Source: Fimbriimonadaceae bacterium
GTDB lineage: Bacteria; Armatimonadota; Fimbriimonadia; Fimbriimonadales; Fimbriimonadaceae
Direction: 5' to 3'
Assembly (NCBI GenBank): GCA_019638775.1
Contig: JAHBTD010000006.1
Coordinates: 1-40,965 of the forward strand
Length of the DNA stretch: 40,965 bases
Part shown: positions 18,703 to 27,102 of the stretch, one piece after another
How the letters are laid out: every line of letters begins with the position of its first letter
How positions within the stretch are numbered: position 1 is the first letter of the stretch
Translations under genes and position numbers: made by a program
Notes under the pieces: model-generated
Databases searched by the model: none
What the model saw: only the letters and a program-made list of their open reading frames with translations
What the model was told of the DNA's origin: nothing

Positions 18703-19080
18703 GTGACGATCGAACTCAATCACACCATTGTGCCGGCATGGGATAAAGTCGAGTCGGCGAAGTTCTTCGCGAAGATATTCGGATTGTCGTTCGATGAAGG
18801 TGAAGTCGGGTACTTTGCGCCACTGCGAATGAATGACACGCTCACTTTTGATTTCGACGACGATCTCGACGATGAACGGTTCGACATCCATCACTATGCC
18901 TTCAAGGTCAGTGAAGCGGAGTTCGACGCAATCTTCGGACGCATTCGGGCGGAAGGTATCCCTTATGGGAGCGAACCTCACTCGCGGGACGATATGAAGA
19001 TCAACCATCGCGGCGGCGGACGAGGCGTGTATTTTCAGGATCCGAACGGCCATATCCTCGAGCTACTCACCATAACGTAG
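18703..19080 (+). CDS. VOC family (glyoxalase-fold) protein
   Basis: A 125-residue protein with two beta-alpha-beta-beta-beta units of the vicinal oxygen chelate fold: LNHTIVPAWDKVESAKFFAK at the start and RGVYFQDPNGHILELLTIT at the end, the usual metal-ligand Glu position. Start GTG 18703 gives the complete first strand; only a weak ribosome site is present. Function is unknown; relatives include glyoxalases, dioxygenases and drug-binding proteins. A decayed paralogue is at 17345. Confidence 0.85.
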   Translation: MTIELNHTIVPAWDKVESAKFFAKIFGLSFDEGEVGYFAPLRMNDTLTFDFDDDLDDERFDIHHYAFKVSEAEFDAIFGRIRAEGIPYGSEPHSRDDMKINHRGGGRGVYFQDPNGHILELLTIT

Positions 19081-19211
19081 CGGTGTAATGGCCGCGTGAG
19101 CGATCAGAAACCAGAAAAGCGAAGGACGTGGGATTTAAGTGATTCCCTGAGGCTCGCTGGGTACCGCCAATACTCTAAATAGCTTGTGATCCGGATGAAA
19201 AAGTGCGGCCG

Positions 19212-19664
19212 ATGATCGACTTACTCCTTTCCGCCTTTCACTTCTTACTGGTCCTTACCCTGGTTGCCATCCTTGCCGCACAGAGCGCCGTGATCAGACC
19301 GGGGATAACCGCTTCGAGTCTGCGTCTGGCGGCAAGCTTAGACCGAGGCTATGGCGCAAGTGCGGTATTGCTGCTCGGAGTGGGATTCGGCCGAGTCTAT
19401 TGGGGCGCAAAGGGCTCATTTTTTTATCTATTGAATCCCCTCTTCTGGACTAAGATTGCTCTCTTCGCAATTGTGGCCATGCTTTCGATACCACCGACTC
19501 TCCAGCTCATCCGATGGACCAAGCAAACACATTCGCAGCCGGAATTTCTTCCGTCTGACGAAGAAGTTCACCGTATTCAATGGTGGTTGCGCGCAGAAAT
19601 GATCGTGGTCGTGTTCATCCCGTTTCTCGCAGCCGCCATGGCGCGCGGTATAGGGCTTTCATGA
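19212..19664 (+). CDS. DUF2214-family membrane protein
   Basis: About 150 residues with four hydrophobic segments (about 5-28, 45-65, 78-98, 128-147). The stretch NPLFWTKIALFAIVAMLSIP followed by PTLQLIRWTK is characteristic of this family of unknown function. ATG 19212 puts the first membrane segment at the very start; GTG 19203 would add three residues. No strong ribosome site. It sits in the run of small accessory genes. Confidence 0.78.
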   Translation: MIDLLLSAFHFLLVLTLVAILAAQSAVIRPGITASSLRLAASLDRGYGASAVLLLGVGFGRVYWGAKGSFFYLLNPLFWTKIALFAIVAMLSIPPTLQLIRWTKQTHSQPEFLPSDEEVHRIQWWLRAEMIVVVFIPFLAAAMARGIGLS

Positions 19665-19784
19665 CCGATCTTGATGAAACTACAATGTTCTTCAGAACGA
19701 GTCGTTGCCATGAAGACCGATGTCGATTTGGAGCCTTTCGATTCGACTAATAGGCAGGCAACCATCTTTTCCAAGGAGTCACGC

Positions 19785-20222
19785 ATGTCTAAGGTCACAC
19801 CCTTCTTATGGTTCAACGGTCAAGCGGAAGAGGCCGCGAGGTTTTACACTTCCATCTTCGAAAATTCGCGGATCGATTCTGTTTCACCAATGTCCGCTAC
19901 GTTTCACCTTGACGGTCAGAAGCTCATGGCACTTAACGGCGGTCCGCAGTTCAAGTTCACCAAGGCCATCTCCTTCTTCGTAAGCTGCGACAGACAGGCT
20001 GAAGTCGACGAGTTGTGGGAGAAGCTCTCCTCCGGGGGCACAAAACAACGGTGCGGCTGGCTGAAGGACAAGTTCGGCGTCTCTTGGCAGATCATTCCGT
20101 CTATATTAGGAGAAATGCTGCAGGATGAGGATCATGAGAAATCCGGACGGGTCATGCAAGCCATGTTACAGATGAGCAAGATCGACATCGCTCGTCTAAA
20201 GCAGGCCTATGAGAGCCAGTAG
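19785..20222 (+). CDS. PhnB-like VOC protein (3-demethylubiquinone methyltransferase-type domain)
   Basis: A 145-residue member of the PhnB-like branch of the VOC superfamily: VTPFLWFNGQAEEAARFYTS, then GQKLMALNGGPQFKFTKAIS and CGWLKDKFGVSWQI. AAGGAG precedes ATG 19785. Compared with the usual family sequence, about 13-17 residues appear to be missing between NSRIDSV and SPMSATF, where a Gly-rich loop normally lies. The deletion is in frame and may alter the pocket. The chemistry of these proteins is unknown. Confidence 0.83.
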   Translation: MSKVTPFLWFNGQAEEAARFYTSIFENSRIDSVSPMSATFHLDGQKLMALNGGPQFKFTKAISFFVSCDRQAEVDELWEKLSSGGTKQRCGWLKDKFGVSWQIIPSILGEMLQDEDHEKSGRVMQAMLQMSKIDIARLKQAYESQ

Positions 20223-20304
20223 TCTGACCGGAGACCGTGGATTAGGTGCGTTTGTTCGACTGTTGCGCGATATCCACAAAAACTCAAAAAGAAGGAGATT
20301 GACG

Positions 20305-20730
20305 ATGCGATTCATGGTCATTGTGAAGGCGACAAAAGAGTCGGAAGCGGGTGTCATGCCGAGCACACAACTGCTGACCGAAATGGGCAAATACAACGAA
20401 GAACTGGTGAAGGCGGGGGTAATGCTTGCAGGTGAAGGGCTCCAGCCGAGTTCGAAGGGTGCACGCGTCAGATTTTCTGGAAACAAGCGCACCGTGATCG
20501 ACGGTCCCTTTGCCGAAACCAAAGAGCTTATTGCCGGCTATTGGCTCTGGCAGTGCAAGTCGAAGGAAGAGGCGATCGAATGGGTCAAACGCTGCCCCAA
20601 CCCCATGCCTGGAGAATCGGAGATCGAAATTCGTCAAGTCTTCGAAGCGGACGACTTCGGCGCCGAGTTCACGCCGGAACTGCGGGCGCAAGAAGAACGA
20701 TTGCGGACAGAGACGGCCAAAAAGAAGTAG
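20305..20730 (+). CDS. YCII/DGPF-domain protein
   Basis: A 141-residue relative of the protein at 4439. It begins MRFMVIVKATKESEAGVMPS and carries VIDGPFAETKELIAGYWLW, then a charged C-terminal tail (ELRAQEERLRTETAKKK) typical of the longer DGPF subgroup. AAGGAG is 8 bases before ATG 20305. In many genomes this subgroup neighbours an ECF sigma factor, which is absent here. It is followed by the DUF1428 gene. Confidence 0.88.
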   Translation: MRFMVIVKATKESEAGVMPSTQLLTEMGKYNEELVKAGVMLAGEGLQPSSKGARVRFSGNKRTVIDGPFAETKELIAGYWLWQCKSKEEAIEWVKRCPNPMPGESEIEIRQVFEADDFGAEFTPELRAQEERLRTETAKKK

Positions 20731-20813
20731 GGACGTCTCGCTCAAAGTCCGGGACTATGCTAATGGGCGCCCAATCTCAAACGTACGGCAGGATAATAAG
20801 AAAGGATGATCAT

Positions 20814-21173
20814 ATGGGATACGTCGATGGATACGTTCTGCCCGTTCCAAAGAAAAACCTGAAAGCATATCGACGCCTCGCGCAGCAAGCGGCGAAGCTC
20901 TGGCGCGAGCACGGCGCCCTCGACTACAAAGAGTGTGTCGGCGACGATCTCACAACGAAGATGGGCGTACCGTTTCCGAAACATGCCAAGGTCAAAGCCG
21001 GCGAGACGGTCATCTTCGCGTACATTGTGTTCAAGTCGCGGGCGCACCGCGACCGGGTCAATGCCAAAGTGATGAAAGATCCGCGTATCCATGACATGTG
21101 CGATCCAAAGGACATGCCATTTGATCATAAACGTATGGTCTACGGCGGATTTAAGATCCTAGTCGGCGCCTAG
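20814..21173 (+). CDS. DUF1428 family protein
   Basis: A 119-residue protein recognised from MGYVDGYVLPVPKKNLKAYR at the start and from VIFAYIVFKSRAHRDRVNAK, DPKDMPFDHKRMVYGGFK near the end. The family forms a small dimeric alpha-beta barrel and has no established function. AAAGGA precedes ATG 20814. It is commonly found with DGPF, VOC and DUF1579 genes, as here. Confidence 0.9.
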   Translation: MGYVDGYVLPVPKKNLKAYRRLAQQAAKLWREHGALDYKECVGDDLTTKMGVPFPKHAKVKAGETVIFAYIVFKSRAHRDRVNAKVMKDPRIHDMCDPKDMPFDHKRMVYGGFKILVGA

Positions 21174-21276
21174 CTGCTTCATGAACCGGCATGATGCTGG
21201 GAAATCGACCGATGCAACCGGTTATCGATAGTAGCGAATGCAGTCTCGTTCAAAACTTAACCAGAAGGAGGCTACC

Positions 21277-21876
21277 ATGCAGTTGAGACCCTTGGCAGCG
21301 ACCACATTGTGCATCATGCTGACCGTCGCACCGGCTTTCGCGAAAGAGAAAAAGCATGAGAAAGCCATGGACCCGCAAGCAATGATGGAGGTCTGGAAGA
21401 AACTAGCGCATCCCGGTGAGCCCCACAAACTATTCACCGGCCTCGCCGGCAGTTGGACGACGCAAACCAAGGAATGGATGGAGCCGGGCAAGCCGCCGAT
21501 GGAATCCACAGGCACCGCCGAGATGAAGATGTTGCTCGACGGACGGTTTCTCTTCCAAGAGTACGACGGTCAGATGATGGGGCAGCCCTTCTCGGGAGTC
21601 GGCATCGACGGGTATGACAATCTGACCAAGAAATATGTAACCGCCTGGATCGATACGATGGGGACCGGCATTTTCTTCATGGAAGGCACGGCCAGCGCCG
21701 ACGGGAAGACCATTACACTGCGAGGCTCACATCCCATGCCTGGTGGCGGGAAGATGTCTCATCGTGCGGTCTGGAAGATCGCCGACGCCGACAACCCTGT
21801 GTTCGAAATGTACGGCGCCCATGGCAAGGAAAAGGAAATGAAGTTCTTGGAGATCGTCTATACCAGAAAACAGTAA
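21277..21876 (+). CDS. DUF1579 family exported protein
   Basis: A 199-residue protein with a Sec signal peptide (LAATTLCIMLTVAPAFA, cleavage after about residue 22) and the DUF1579 body: FTGLAGSWTTQTKEWMEPGK, LLDGRFLFQEYDGQMMGQPF and GIDGYDNLTKKYVTAWID. The fold is a lipocalin-like barrel and the role is unknown. AGAAGGAGG lies 6 bases before ATG 21277. Confidence 0.88.
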   Translation: MQLRPLAATTLCIMLTVAPAFAKEKKHEKAMDPQAMMEVWKKLAHPGEPHKLFTGLAGSWTTQTKEWMEPGKPPMESTGTAEMKMLLDGRFLFQEYDGQMMGQPFSGVGIDGYDNLTKKYVTAWIDTMGTGIFFMEGTASADGKTITLRGSHPMPGGGKMSHRAVWKIADADNPVFEMYGAHGKEKEMKFLEIVYTRKQ

Positions 21877-22060
21877 TCGGAAATTCAGAACAATTTATGG
21901 ACGGCACATGGCATCAGGATCAAGGAGCAGCCGTGTGTCTTTCGCTCATATCGTGAATCCTGTAGCGCCTTTCACGCCGCTGTCGATTTTCTTGCGGTCG
22001 GACGACTAGCTTGCGAGAGACAACCGTCGAAAACCGGTCATCGAAGAAAGGAGTCATGCA

Positions 22061-23245
22061 ATGAGCAGTGTTCGAGTACTGGTCGGCACCCGCAAGGGTG
22101 CATTCATTCTCACATCCGACGGCGCTCGCAAGCGGTGGGACGTGCAAGGGCCGCACTTTGGAGGATGGGAGCTGTACCACATCAAGGGCTCACCGGCGGA
22201 TCCGAACCGGCTGTATGCTTCACAAACCAGCAGCTGGTTCGGACAAGTCATTCAACGCTCGGATGACGGTGGGAAAACCTGGAACGCCCCCGGCACCAAA
22301 CCCGAAGATCTCATGGGATCCGACGGCATGCCGAAGGGTGAGAGCAACATGTTTCTGTACGACACCTCTGCGGAGACAGGGAAACCGCTCACGACGCACC
22401 AGCATTATGACGGCTCGCAGCGCCCGTGGGAATTCAAACGGGTATGGCATCTGGAGCCGTCCTTGACCGATCCTGATACGGTCTACGCCGGAGTCGAGGA
22501 CGCGGCCTTGTTCCGTTCGACCGATGGTGGGCGCACCTGGCACGAGCTTGCCGGGCTACGCGATGTGAAGGGAAGTCTGTGGCAGCCCGGCGCCGGAGGG
22601 ATGTGTTTGCATACGATCATCCTGGACCGGACAAATCCTCAGCGCATCTATATTGCCGTCTCCGCGGCCGGCGCGTTCCGAACCGATGACGGTGGCAAAA
22701 CATGGCGGGCGATCAACCGCGGCTTGAAATCGCAATATGAGTTGCCTGATCCGGACGCAGATGTCGGCCACTGCGTGCACAATCTCACCATGCATCCATC
22801 ACGCCCGAATGTGCTGTTCATGCAGAAGCACTGGGACGTGTTGCGGACCGATGATGCCGGCGGGTCCTGGCACGAAATCAGCGGCAACTTGCCGAGCGAT
22901 TTCGGATTTCCGATCGCAGTACACGCCCACGAACCGAACACGGTCTATGTCGTGCCCATCAAGAGCGACTCCGAACACTATCCACCGGAAGGCAAGCTGC
23001 GCGTATATCGCAGCCGCACGGGAGGCGACGAATGGGAAGCGCTGACGAAGGGTCTGCCTCAAGAAAATTGCTACGTCAATATTCTGCGGGACGCGATGAC
23101 CGTCGATCAGCTCGATCCCTGCGGCATCTATTTCGGAACGACCGGAGGACAGGTCTACGGATCAGCCAATGGTGGGGACAGTTGGGAGCCGATTGTAAGG
23201 GATTTGCCGGCGGTGTTGTCGGTCGAGGTCCAGACATTGCGATAG
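22061..23245 (+). CDS. Asp-box (BNR/sortilin-like) beta-propeller protein
   Basis: A 394-residue protein with repeated Asp boxes: [32 protein letters not shown] and SANGGDSW, spaced as in sialidase/sortilin-like propellers. The start, [18 protein letters not shown], is typical of a cytoplasmic glycosidase-like family; there is no signal peptide. GGAGT lies just before ATG 22061. The catalytic residues of a true sialidase are not obvious. A MoaD-like gene follows 93 bases later; such pairs appear in other bacteria, from general recollection, so the two may work together. Confidence 0.85.
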   Translation: MSSVRVLVGTRKGAFILTSDGARKRWDVQGPHFGGWELYHIKGSPADPNRLYASQTSSWFGQVIQRSDDGGKTWNAPGTKPEDLMGSDGMPKGESNMFLYDTSAETGKPLTTHQHYDGSQRPWEFKRVWHLEPSLTDPDTVYAGVEDAALFRSTDGGRTWHELAGLRDVKGSLWQPGAGGMCLHTIILDRTNPQRIYIAVSAAGAFRTDDGGKTWRAINRGLKSQYELPDPDADVGHCVHNLTMHPSRPNVLFMQKHWDVLRTDDAGGSWHEISGNLPSDFGFPIAVHAHEPNTVYVVPIKSDSEHYPPEGKLRVYRSRTGGDEWEALTKGLPQENCYVNILRDAMTVDQLDPCGIYFGTTGGQVYGSANGGDSWEPIVRDLPAVLSVEVQTLR

Positions 23246-23338
23246 GGCGGAAGATGGGCGGGTGAGGCTACGGTTCTAAAGCTCAGAGGCGGGTATATTT
23301 CCCACCTCAACCTTGACCTTAACCTTATGAGAGAAGAA

Positions 23339-23635
23339 ATGATTCGGGTTGTACTCCCAGCTCATTTGCGGACCCTGGCACGCGTCAGCGGTGAAGTGAC
23401 CCTGGAGGTCAAAGGTCCGGTGACGCAACGCGCGGTTCTCGACGCGCTTGAAGCTCGCTATCCGATGTTACGGGGGACAGTCCGTGATCATGTCACACAC
23501 AAGCGCAGGGTGTTCGTGCGCTTTTTCGCCTGCGAACAGGATCTCTCCCATGAGCCGCCGGATACTCCCCTGCCCGACGCCGTTGTAACAGGAAGCGAGC
23601 CGTTCCTGATTGTGGGGGCCATGGCAGGGGGGTAA
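23339..23635 (+). CDS. MoaD/ThiS-like ubiquitin-fold sulfur carrier
   Basis: A 98-residue beta-grasp protein starting [14 protein letters not shown] and ending in Gly-Gly ([10 protein letters not shown]), the C-terminus that is adenylated and thiocarboxylated in MoaD and ThiS. An earlier ATG at 23327 adds four residues but lacks a ribosome site, whereas AGAGAAG serves 23339. Residues such as [16 protein letters not shown] match the MoaD helix. It follows the Asp-box gene and no moeB, moaE or thiF partner is in the window. It may carry sulfur for another pathway. Confidence 0.82.
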   Translation: MIRVVLPAHLRTLARVSGEVTLEVKGPVTQRAVLDALEARYPMLRGTVRDHVTHKRRVFVRFFACEQDLSHEPPDTPLPDAVVTGSEPFLIVGAMAGG

Positions 23636-23716
23636 CATTACCTGAGATGTCTAACCTGTGACTGATTGGAAACACTCATAACACGGGTTCTAGAGCTAAC
23701 AACCAAGGAGGGACCG

Positions 23717-24145
23717 ATGAGCGCGCGAGCCAAATCTAAGTCAGGGACAAAACGGAAAGGCACGAAAAGCAGGCGCACCACACCGACCATATGCTGGTTT
23801 GAAATCCCTGCGGACGATCCCCAGCGTGCCAAGAAGTTTTATGGTTCGTTGTTCGGCTGGAAAATCCAGAAGTTCCCTGGAGCAGAGGACTACTGGCATA
23901 TCGACACGGGCAGCGGTGATAGAACGCGCGACGGCGGACTGATACTGCGCAAGCATCCGGAACAATCCAACACCAGCTACGTAGCTGTGGCCTCAGTGGA
24001 TGACTCGGCAGCTAAGGTTGAGAAACTGGGCGGGACAATCTGCAAGCCCAAGACAGCGGTACTACAGATGGGCTATTTCGTGCTCTGCCAGGACACGGAA
24101 GGCAACGAGTTCGCCTTGTGGGAAATGAATGCTCAAGCAAAATAG
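23717..24145 (+). CDS. VOC family protein (CFP-30B-like)
   Basis: A 142-residue protein with a basic N-terminal tail (SARAKSKSGTKRKGTKSRR) then TPTICWFEIPADDPQRAKKF and YGSLFGWKIQKFPG, the start typical of this VOC subgroup, and CQDTEGNEFALWEM at the end. AAGGAGGG is placed for ATG 23717. The lysine-rich tail is unusual for a VOC protein and might bind nucleic acid or membrane. It is the last intact gene before a region of mobile-element debris. Confidence 0.83.
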   Translation: MSARAKSKSGTKRKGTKSRRTTPTICWFEIPADDPQRAKKFYGSLFGWKIQKFPGAEDYWHIDTGSGDRTRDGGLILRKHPEQSNTSYVAVASVDDSAAKVEKLGGTICKPKTAVLQMGYFVLCQDTEGNEFALWEMNAQAK

Positions 24146-24359
24146 ATGTCTTGAAGAAAAAGAGACGGGGCTGTTCATGGTGTGCGGCCAGAGTTTTACA
24201 GGGATGTAGTTTAATCAACAACCTCGCATCATTGATGCGGCAGAGAGGCTGGCTTTGTACTCTGTGAAACCAGACTGATGATCTAACCGTTCGAGGATGC
24301 ATCATGGCATCAAATACAGGTTCTTCTCCTCACCGAGTGGGTGATTTTGGCCTAATTTC

Positions 24360-24540
24360 ATATCGAGTCGAGCCTGCAGGTGAGAACTTTCAGACGCAGA
24401 TACTCCTCGTCGCGTAAGCCTTAGCTCCACCGCTGCATGACGCGGATCTTGTTGTTCATGCCCTCGACGAATCCCAAGGCACCCTGTTCTCCGGCTTGCA
24501 GAAGGCCGCGATCCCGTCCTAGTGCCGGTTGAGCTAGGCT
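24360..24540 (-). pseudogene. C-terminal remnant of an ISL3-family transposase
   Basis: Read on the minus strand, the pieces LGFVEGMNNKIRVMQRWS, a stop at 24421-24423 where Tyr is expected, then GLRDEEYLRLKVLTC match the end of ISL3 transposases. An upstream piece, DGIAAFCKPENR, is in a different frame after another stop. At least one frameshift and two stops make it non-functional. No ISL3 terminal repeat was identified. Confidence 0.7.
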
Positions 24541-24589
24541 CGAAAAAGTGGACGCCTTCAACCTACAATGAGAGGTCTGGAGGTGTGAG

Positions 24590-25190
24590 ATGAAACAGGT
24601 ACCGCGACAGCAGTATACGAAGGAATTCCGGTAGCAGGCTGTACGGCTGGTCCTGGAACAGCAGGTGACGCTTCCGGAGGCAGCCCGACGCCTCGCCATT
24701 GTCGATCACCCTCCAACCCCACTGTGTCCCAGTTGGTGTGGCGTTGATCGCTTGAACCTACCACCGCGTACTTTGCGAAGGTGCAGCTGCCCGGTACGTG
24801 CTCATGAGGAGTCTCCGTCTCCAGTATCCCCTGAGTGTGTTGTGTCGGGTGCTGGAGGTGTCCCGAAGTGGGTACTCTGCCTGGCGAACGCAACGCCCCT
24901 CGAAGCGCGCTCAGGACAACGCGCACCTGGAAGTGGCGATCCAGGCCGCGCATATACGCACGCGGCAGACCGATGGGCGAAGCGTCTCCAGGCGGAATTG
25001 CGTGAGGACGGCTTTCCAGCCGAGATCAGCCGCGGATTCGACGCACGCGCTGCCGGTCGCGGACAACGTGTTGGCTCAGAGTTTTGCCACCAGGCGACCG
25101 AATGAGACGTGGGTCACCGATATAACGTCTGTGCCAATCGTGAAAGGGTGGCTGTATCTGGCTGGCGTGAAGGTCATACTGGCTGGGTGT
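24590..25190 (+). pseudogene. Decayed IS3-family element (orfA and orfB remnants)
   Basis: OrfA starts at ATG 24590 (MKQVPRQQYTKEFR, stop, QAVRLVLEQQVTLPEAARRL) with an in-frame TAG. OrfB pieces follow: LRLQYPLSVLCRVLEVSRSG, then frameshifts, KRLQAELREDGFPAEIS, and FATRRPNETWVTDIT with GWLYLAGVK, where the first catalytic Asp of the DDE domain lies. The second catalytic Asp and the Glu are lost. It is a different IS3 lineage from the intact element at 31324. Confidence 0.8.
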
Positions 25191-25462
25191 ATGGCCACGA
25201 TGAGCCAGTCTCAGCAGCAACCTTTTCTGCGTTGCGCACCATCCATTCCATTCGTAGGTCGCTGACCCCATAGCCAAAGCACTCGCTGGATCAATATAGG
25301 TCTCAACTTCCGATATGAGTGCTGGATAGCTGGAATCATTCAGATCGCCGAGAGGGAAAAGCCACGCCAGCTAATCATCTTCGGTTGTAATGAATCTGTC
25401 GAGGCTTGTGGCTGTATATTACTGAGGTCTCATCATTGGATTTTTCGGCGCTCTATGTTGCC
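25191..25462. other. Unassigned stretch between IS remnant and attC-like site
   Basis: Stop codons interrupt all plus-strand frames and no protein family was recognised. If the attC-like site that follows is real, this should be the body of the preceding gene cassette, perhaps broken by the IS3 remnant. Nothing in the sequence proves this. Confidence 0.4.
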
Positions 25463-25541
25463 GTCTAACGCCCAAGCTCAGCTGCGGGCTTGCCTTCGCT
25501 TTCCTCCGGCAAGCCCGTCCGCTGGAGTGTCCTTGTTAGGC
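25463..25541 (+). other. Candidate integron attC (59-base element) recombination site
   Basis: A 79-base imperfect palindrome bounded by R''-type GTCTAAC (25463-25469) and R'-type GTTAGGC (25535-25541), which fit the RYYYAAC and GTTRRRY core sites and pair with one mismatch. Inside, CGGGCTTGCC pairs with GGCAAGCCCG, and CTCAGC pairs with GCTGGAG leaving one unpaired G, as expected of the extrahelical bases in folded attC sites. Length is within the usual range. No integrase of the IntI type and no second attC are seen in the window. Confidence 0.68.
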
Positions 25542-25551
25542 ATCTTTTCTA

Positions 25552-26720
25552 GTGTAGTAATTCATGCTGTTCTTGTCTTATCCAGGGCGATCTTGGCTCG
25601 ATTTACTTTTGTCAGGATCTCCTGGGCGGATTTGGTCCACACAAACGGTTTAGGCTGGGCATTGCGCTGGGTCATGTACGCGTCAATGGCCGCAATCAGC
25701 TCGTGGACGCTCCGGAACACACCCCGCCGCAGCTGTTTGGCCGTCAGATCACCAAAGACACGCTCCACGAGATTAAGCCACGAGCTACTCGTCGGGGTGA
25801 AGTGCATGTGGATGCGGGGGTGCCGTGTCAACCACCGCTGGACCGTGGGGTGTTTGTGGGTGGCATAATTATCGGCGATCAGATGCAGGGCTTTGTCCTG
25901 AGGACTCTGCCGATCAATCAGCCGTAAGAACCGCAGCCATTCCTGGTGCCGATGGCGGGGCAAGCAGGCAGAGATCAAGGAGCCCTCCGCGACGTTGAGG
26001 GCGGCAAAGAGCGTGGTCGTGCCGTGGCGCTTGTAGTCATGGGTCATCGTCCCGCACCGGCCTTTCTTCAGCGGGAGGCCAGGCTGTGTGCGATCGAGCG
26101 CTTGGATTTGGCTTTTCTCATCGACGGCCAGAACCACCGCATGCGCTGGCGGGTGGAGATAGAGCCCCACCACATCCTCCAATTTCTCCTGGAAGTGCGG
26201 ATCCTGACTGAGCTTGAAGGCGCGGACCCGATGGGGGTGCAGCCCATGCGCGGTCCAGACCCGCTGCACGAACGTGGGATTCGTCCGCAGGTGTCGCGCC
26301 AAGGTGCGGGTGGACCAGTGGGTAGCGGCAGGTAGTTTCGTGTGCGTCGTCGTCTTCAGGATGCGCGCGGTCAGAGTCCGGCGTGCCTTAGGGGGCCGCC
26401 CTCCGCGAGGGGCATCCTGGGCAAGGCCGAGCACGCGCTGGGTCACGAAGCGCTGCCGCCAGAGCCCCACGGTTTGCCGGCTCGTGGCCACGGCAGCGGC
26501 AATCTGATGATTGTCGTGGCCCGCGGCCGCCAACAACACAATCTTGGCGCGGAGCACCAGTCGCGCAGGCGTTCGTCGTCCACGCGCCCACTGCTCGAGT
26601 TGCTGGCATTCAGGGCCACTCAGATGAACGGCGGGGGCAATGCGCATGGGTCGATCCTCCTTGGGGAACAGAGGATACTCACGCGAGACAATAAGTCAAG
26701 TCACTTATGACCCACTACAC
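25552..26720 (-). mobile_element. Second complete IS630-family insertion sequence (1,169 bases)
   Basis: Ends begin GTGTAGT at 25552 and ACTACAC ends at 26720, with more similarity inside (…CAT). TA flanks both sides (25550-25551 and 26721-26722) within CTAG. It entered 11 bases beyond the attC-like site. Its ends and its transposase differ from those of the IS630 at 7865, so this is a separate IS with the same target choice. Confidence 0.85.
25562..26647 (-). CDS. IS630-family transposase
   Basis: A 361-residue transposase. HTH region HDNHQIAAAVATSRQTVGLW, then catalytic core LAVDEKSQIQALDRT (first Asp), LIADNYATHKHPT (second Asp) and SWLNLVERVFGDL (Glu). AAGGAGG lies 9 bases before the ATG at 26647. 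It shares the architecture of the transposase at 7927 but is clearly divergent, with a TGA stop inside the IS rather than one supplied by the target. It appears intact. Confidence 0.92.
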   Translation of the reverse strand: MRIAPAVHLSGPECQQLEQWARGRRTPARLVLRAKIVLLAAAGHDNHQIAAAVATSRQTVGLWRQRFVTQRVLGLAQDAPRGGRPPKARRTLTARILKTTTHTKLPAATHWSTRTLARHLRTNPTFVQRVWTAHGLHPHRVRAFKLSQDPHFQEKLEDVVGLYLHPPAHAVVLAVDEKSQIQALDRTQPGLPLKKGRCGTMTHDYKRHGTTTLFAALNVAEGSLISACLPRHRHQEWLRFLRLIDRQSPQDKALHLIADNYATHKHPTVQRWLTRHPRIHMHFTPTSSSWLNLVERVFGDLTAKQLRRGVFRSVHELIAAIDAYMTQRNAQPKPFVWTKSAQEILTKVNRAKIALDKTRTA

Positions 26721-26871
26721 TAGTTGATTCTTGGGGCGACATCTCAGCAGATTAGCCCTCAAGCCCAGTAGATTACCTAGTTCCTCACCGCACAGGGCTC
26801 CTCCATTATTAAGGCAATGCTTTACCAGCGACTTTTCTTTGCAGCGACGATATTTGAAAAGGAGAAGCACC

Positions 26872-26982
26872 ATGGATCTACTGAAGATGGTGTTATTCGG
26901 CTTCATGGGAGTCGCGGCCGTTGTCGCATTCATGGCATTGATGACAAAGGCACTCGGTCTTGGCGTCCTCGCCGTCGGCTGA
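26872..26982 (+). CDS. Small hydrophobic membrane protein (36 residues)
   Basis: Start ATG 26872 has an excellent ribosome site (AAAAGGAGAAG) at correct spacing. The product is one hydrophobic helix, FGFMGVAAVVAFMALMTKAL, with little else, so it should insert as a single transmembrane segment. No family is recognised. Its ribosome site and clean composition argue it is a real gene even though it lies between two patches of mobile DNA. Confidence 0.6.
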   Translation: MDLLKMVLFGFMGVAAVVAFMALMTKALGLGVLAVG

Positions 26983-27102
26983 GGTCTCGCTCTGGACTCG
27001 ATCGAAGTCGGCCCATTTAAATAGAAGCCTTGACGTCTGTACCCTACGGGACGACCCCTGAGCGGCCCTCTAGGAGTGAAAGGAGAGCGTGTGCCTTAGA
27101 AG

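Noticed and set aside
22538-22553. Sigma54-like sequence TGGCACGAGCTTGC
   Set aside because: It lies inside the Asp-box propeller gene and its spacing between TGGCAC and TTGC is one base shorter than the sigma54 consensus, so chance is more likely.
23288-23312. Hairpin around GAGGCGGG and CCCACCTC before the MoaD-like gene
   Set aside because: The stem has a mismatch and no T-run follows, so a terminator or riboswitch cannot be claimed.
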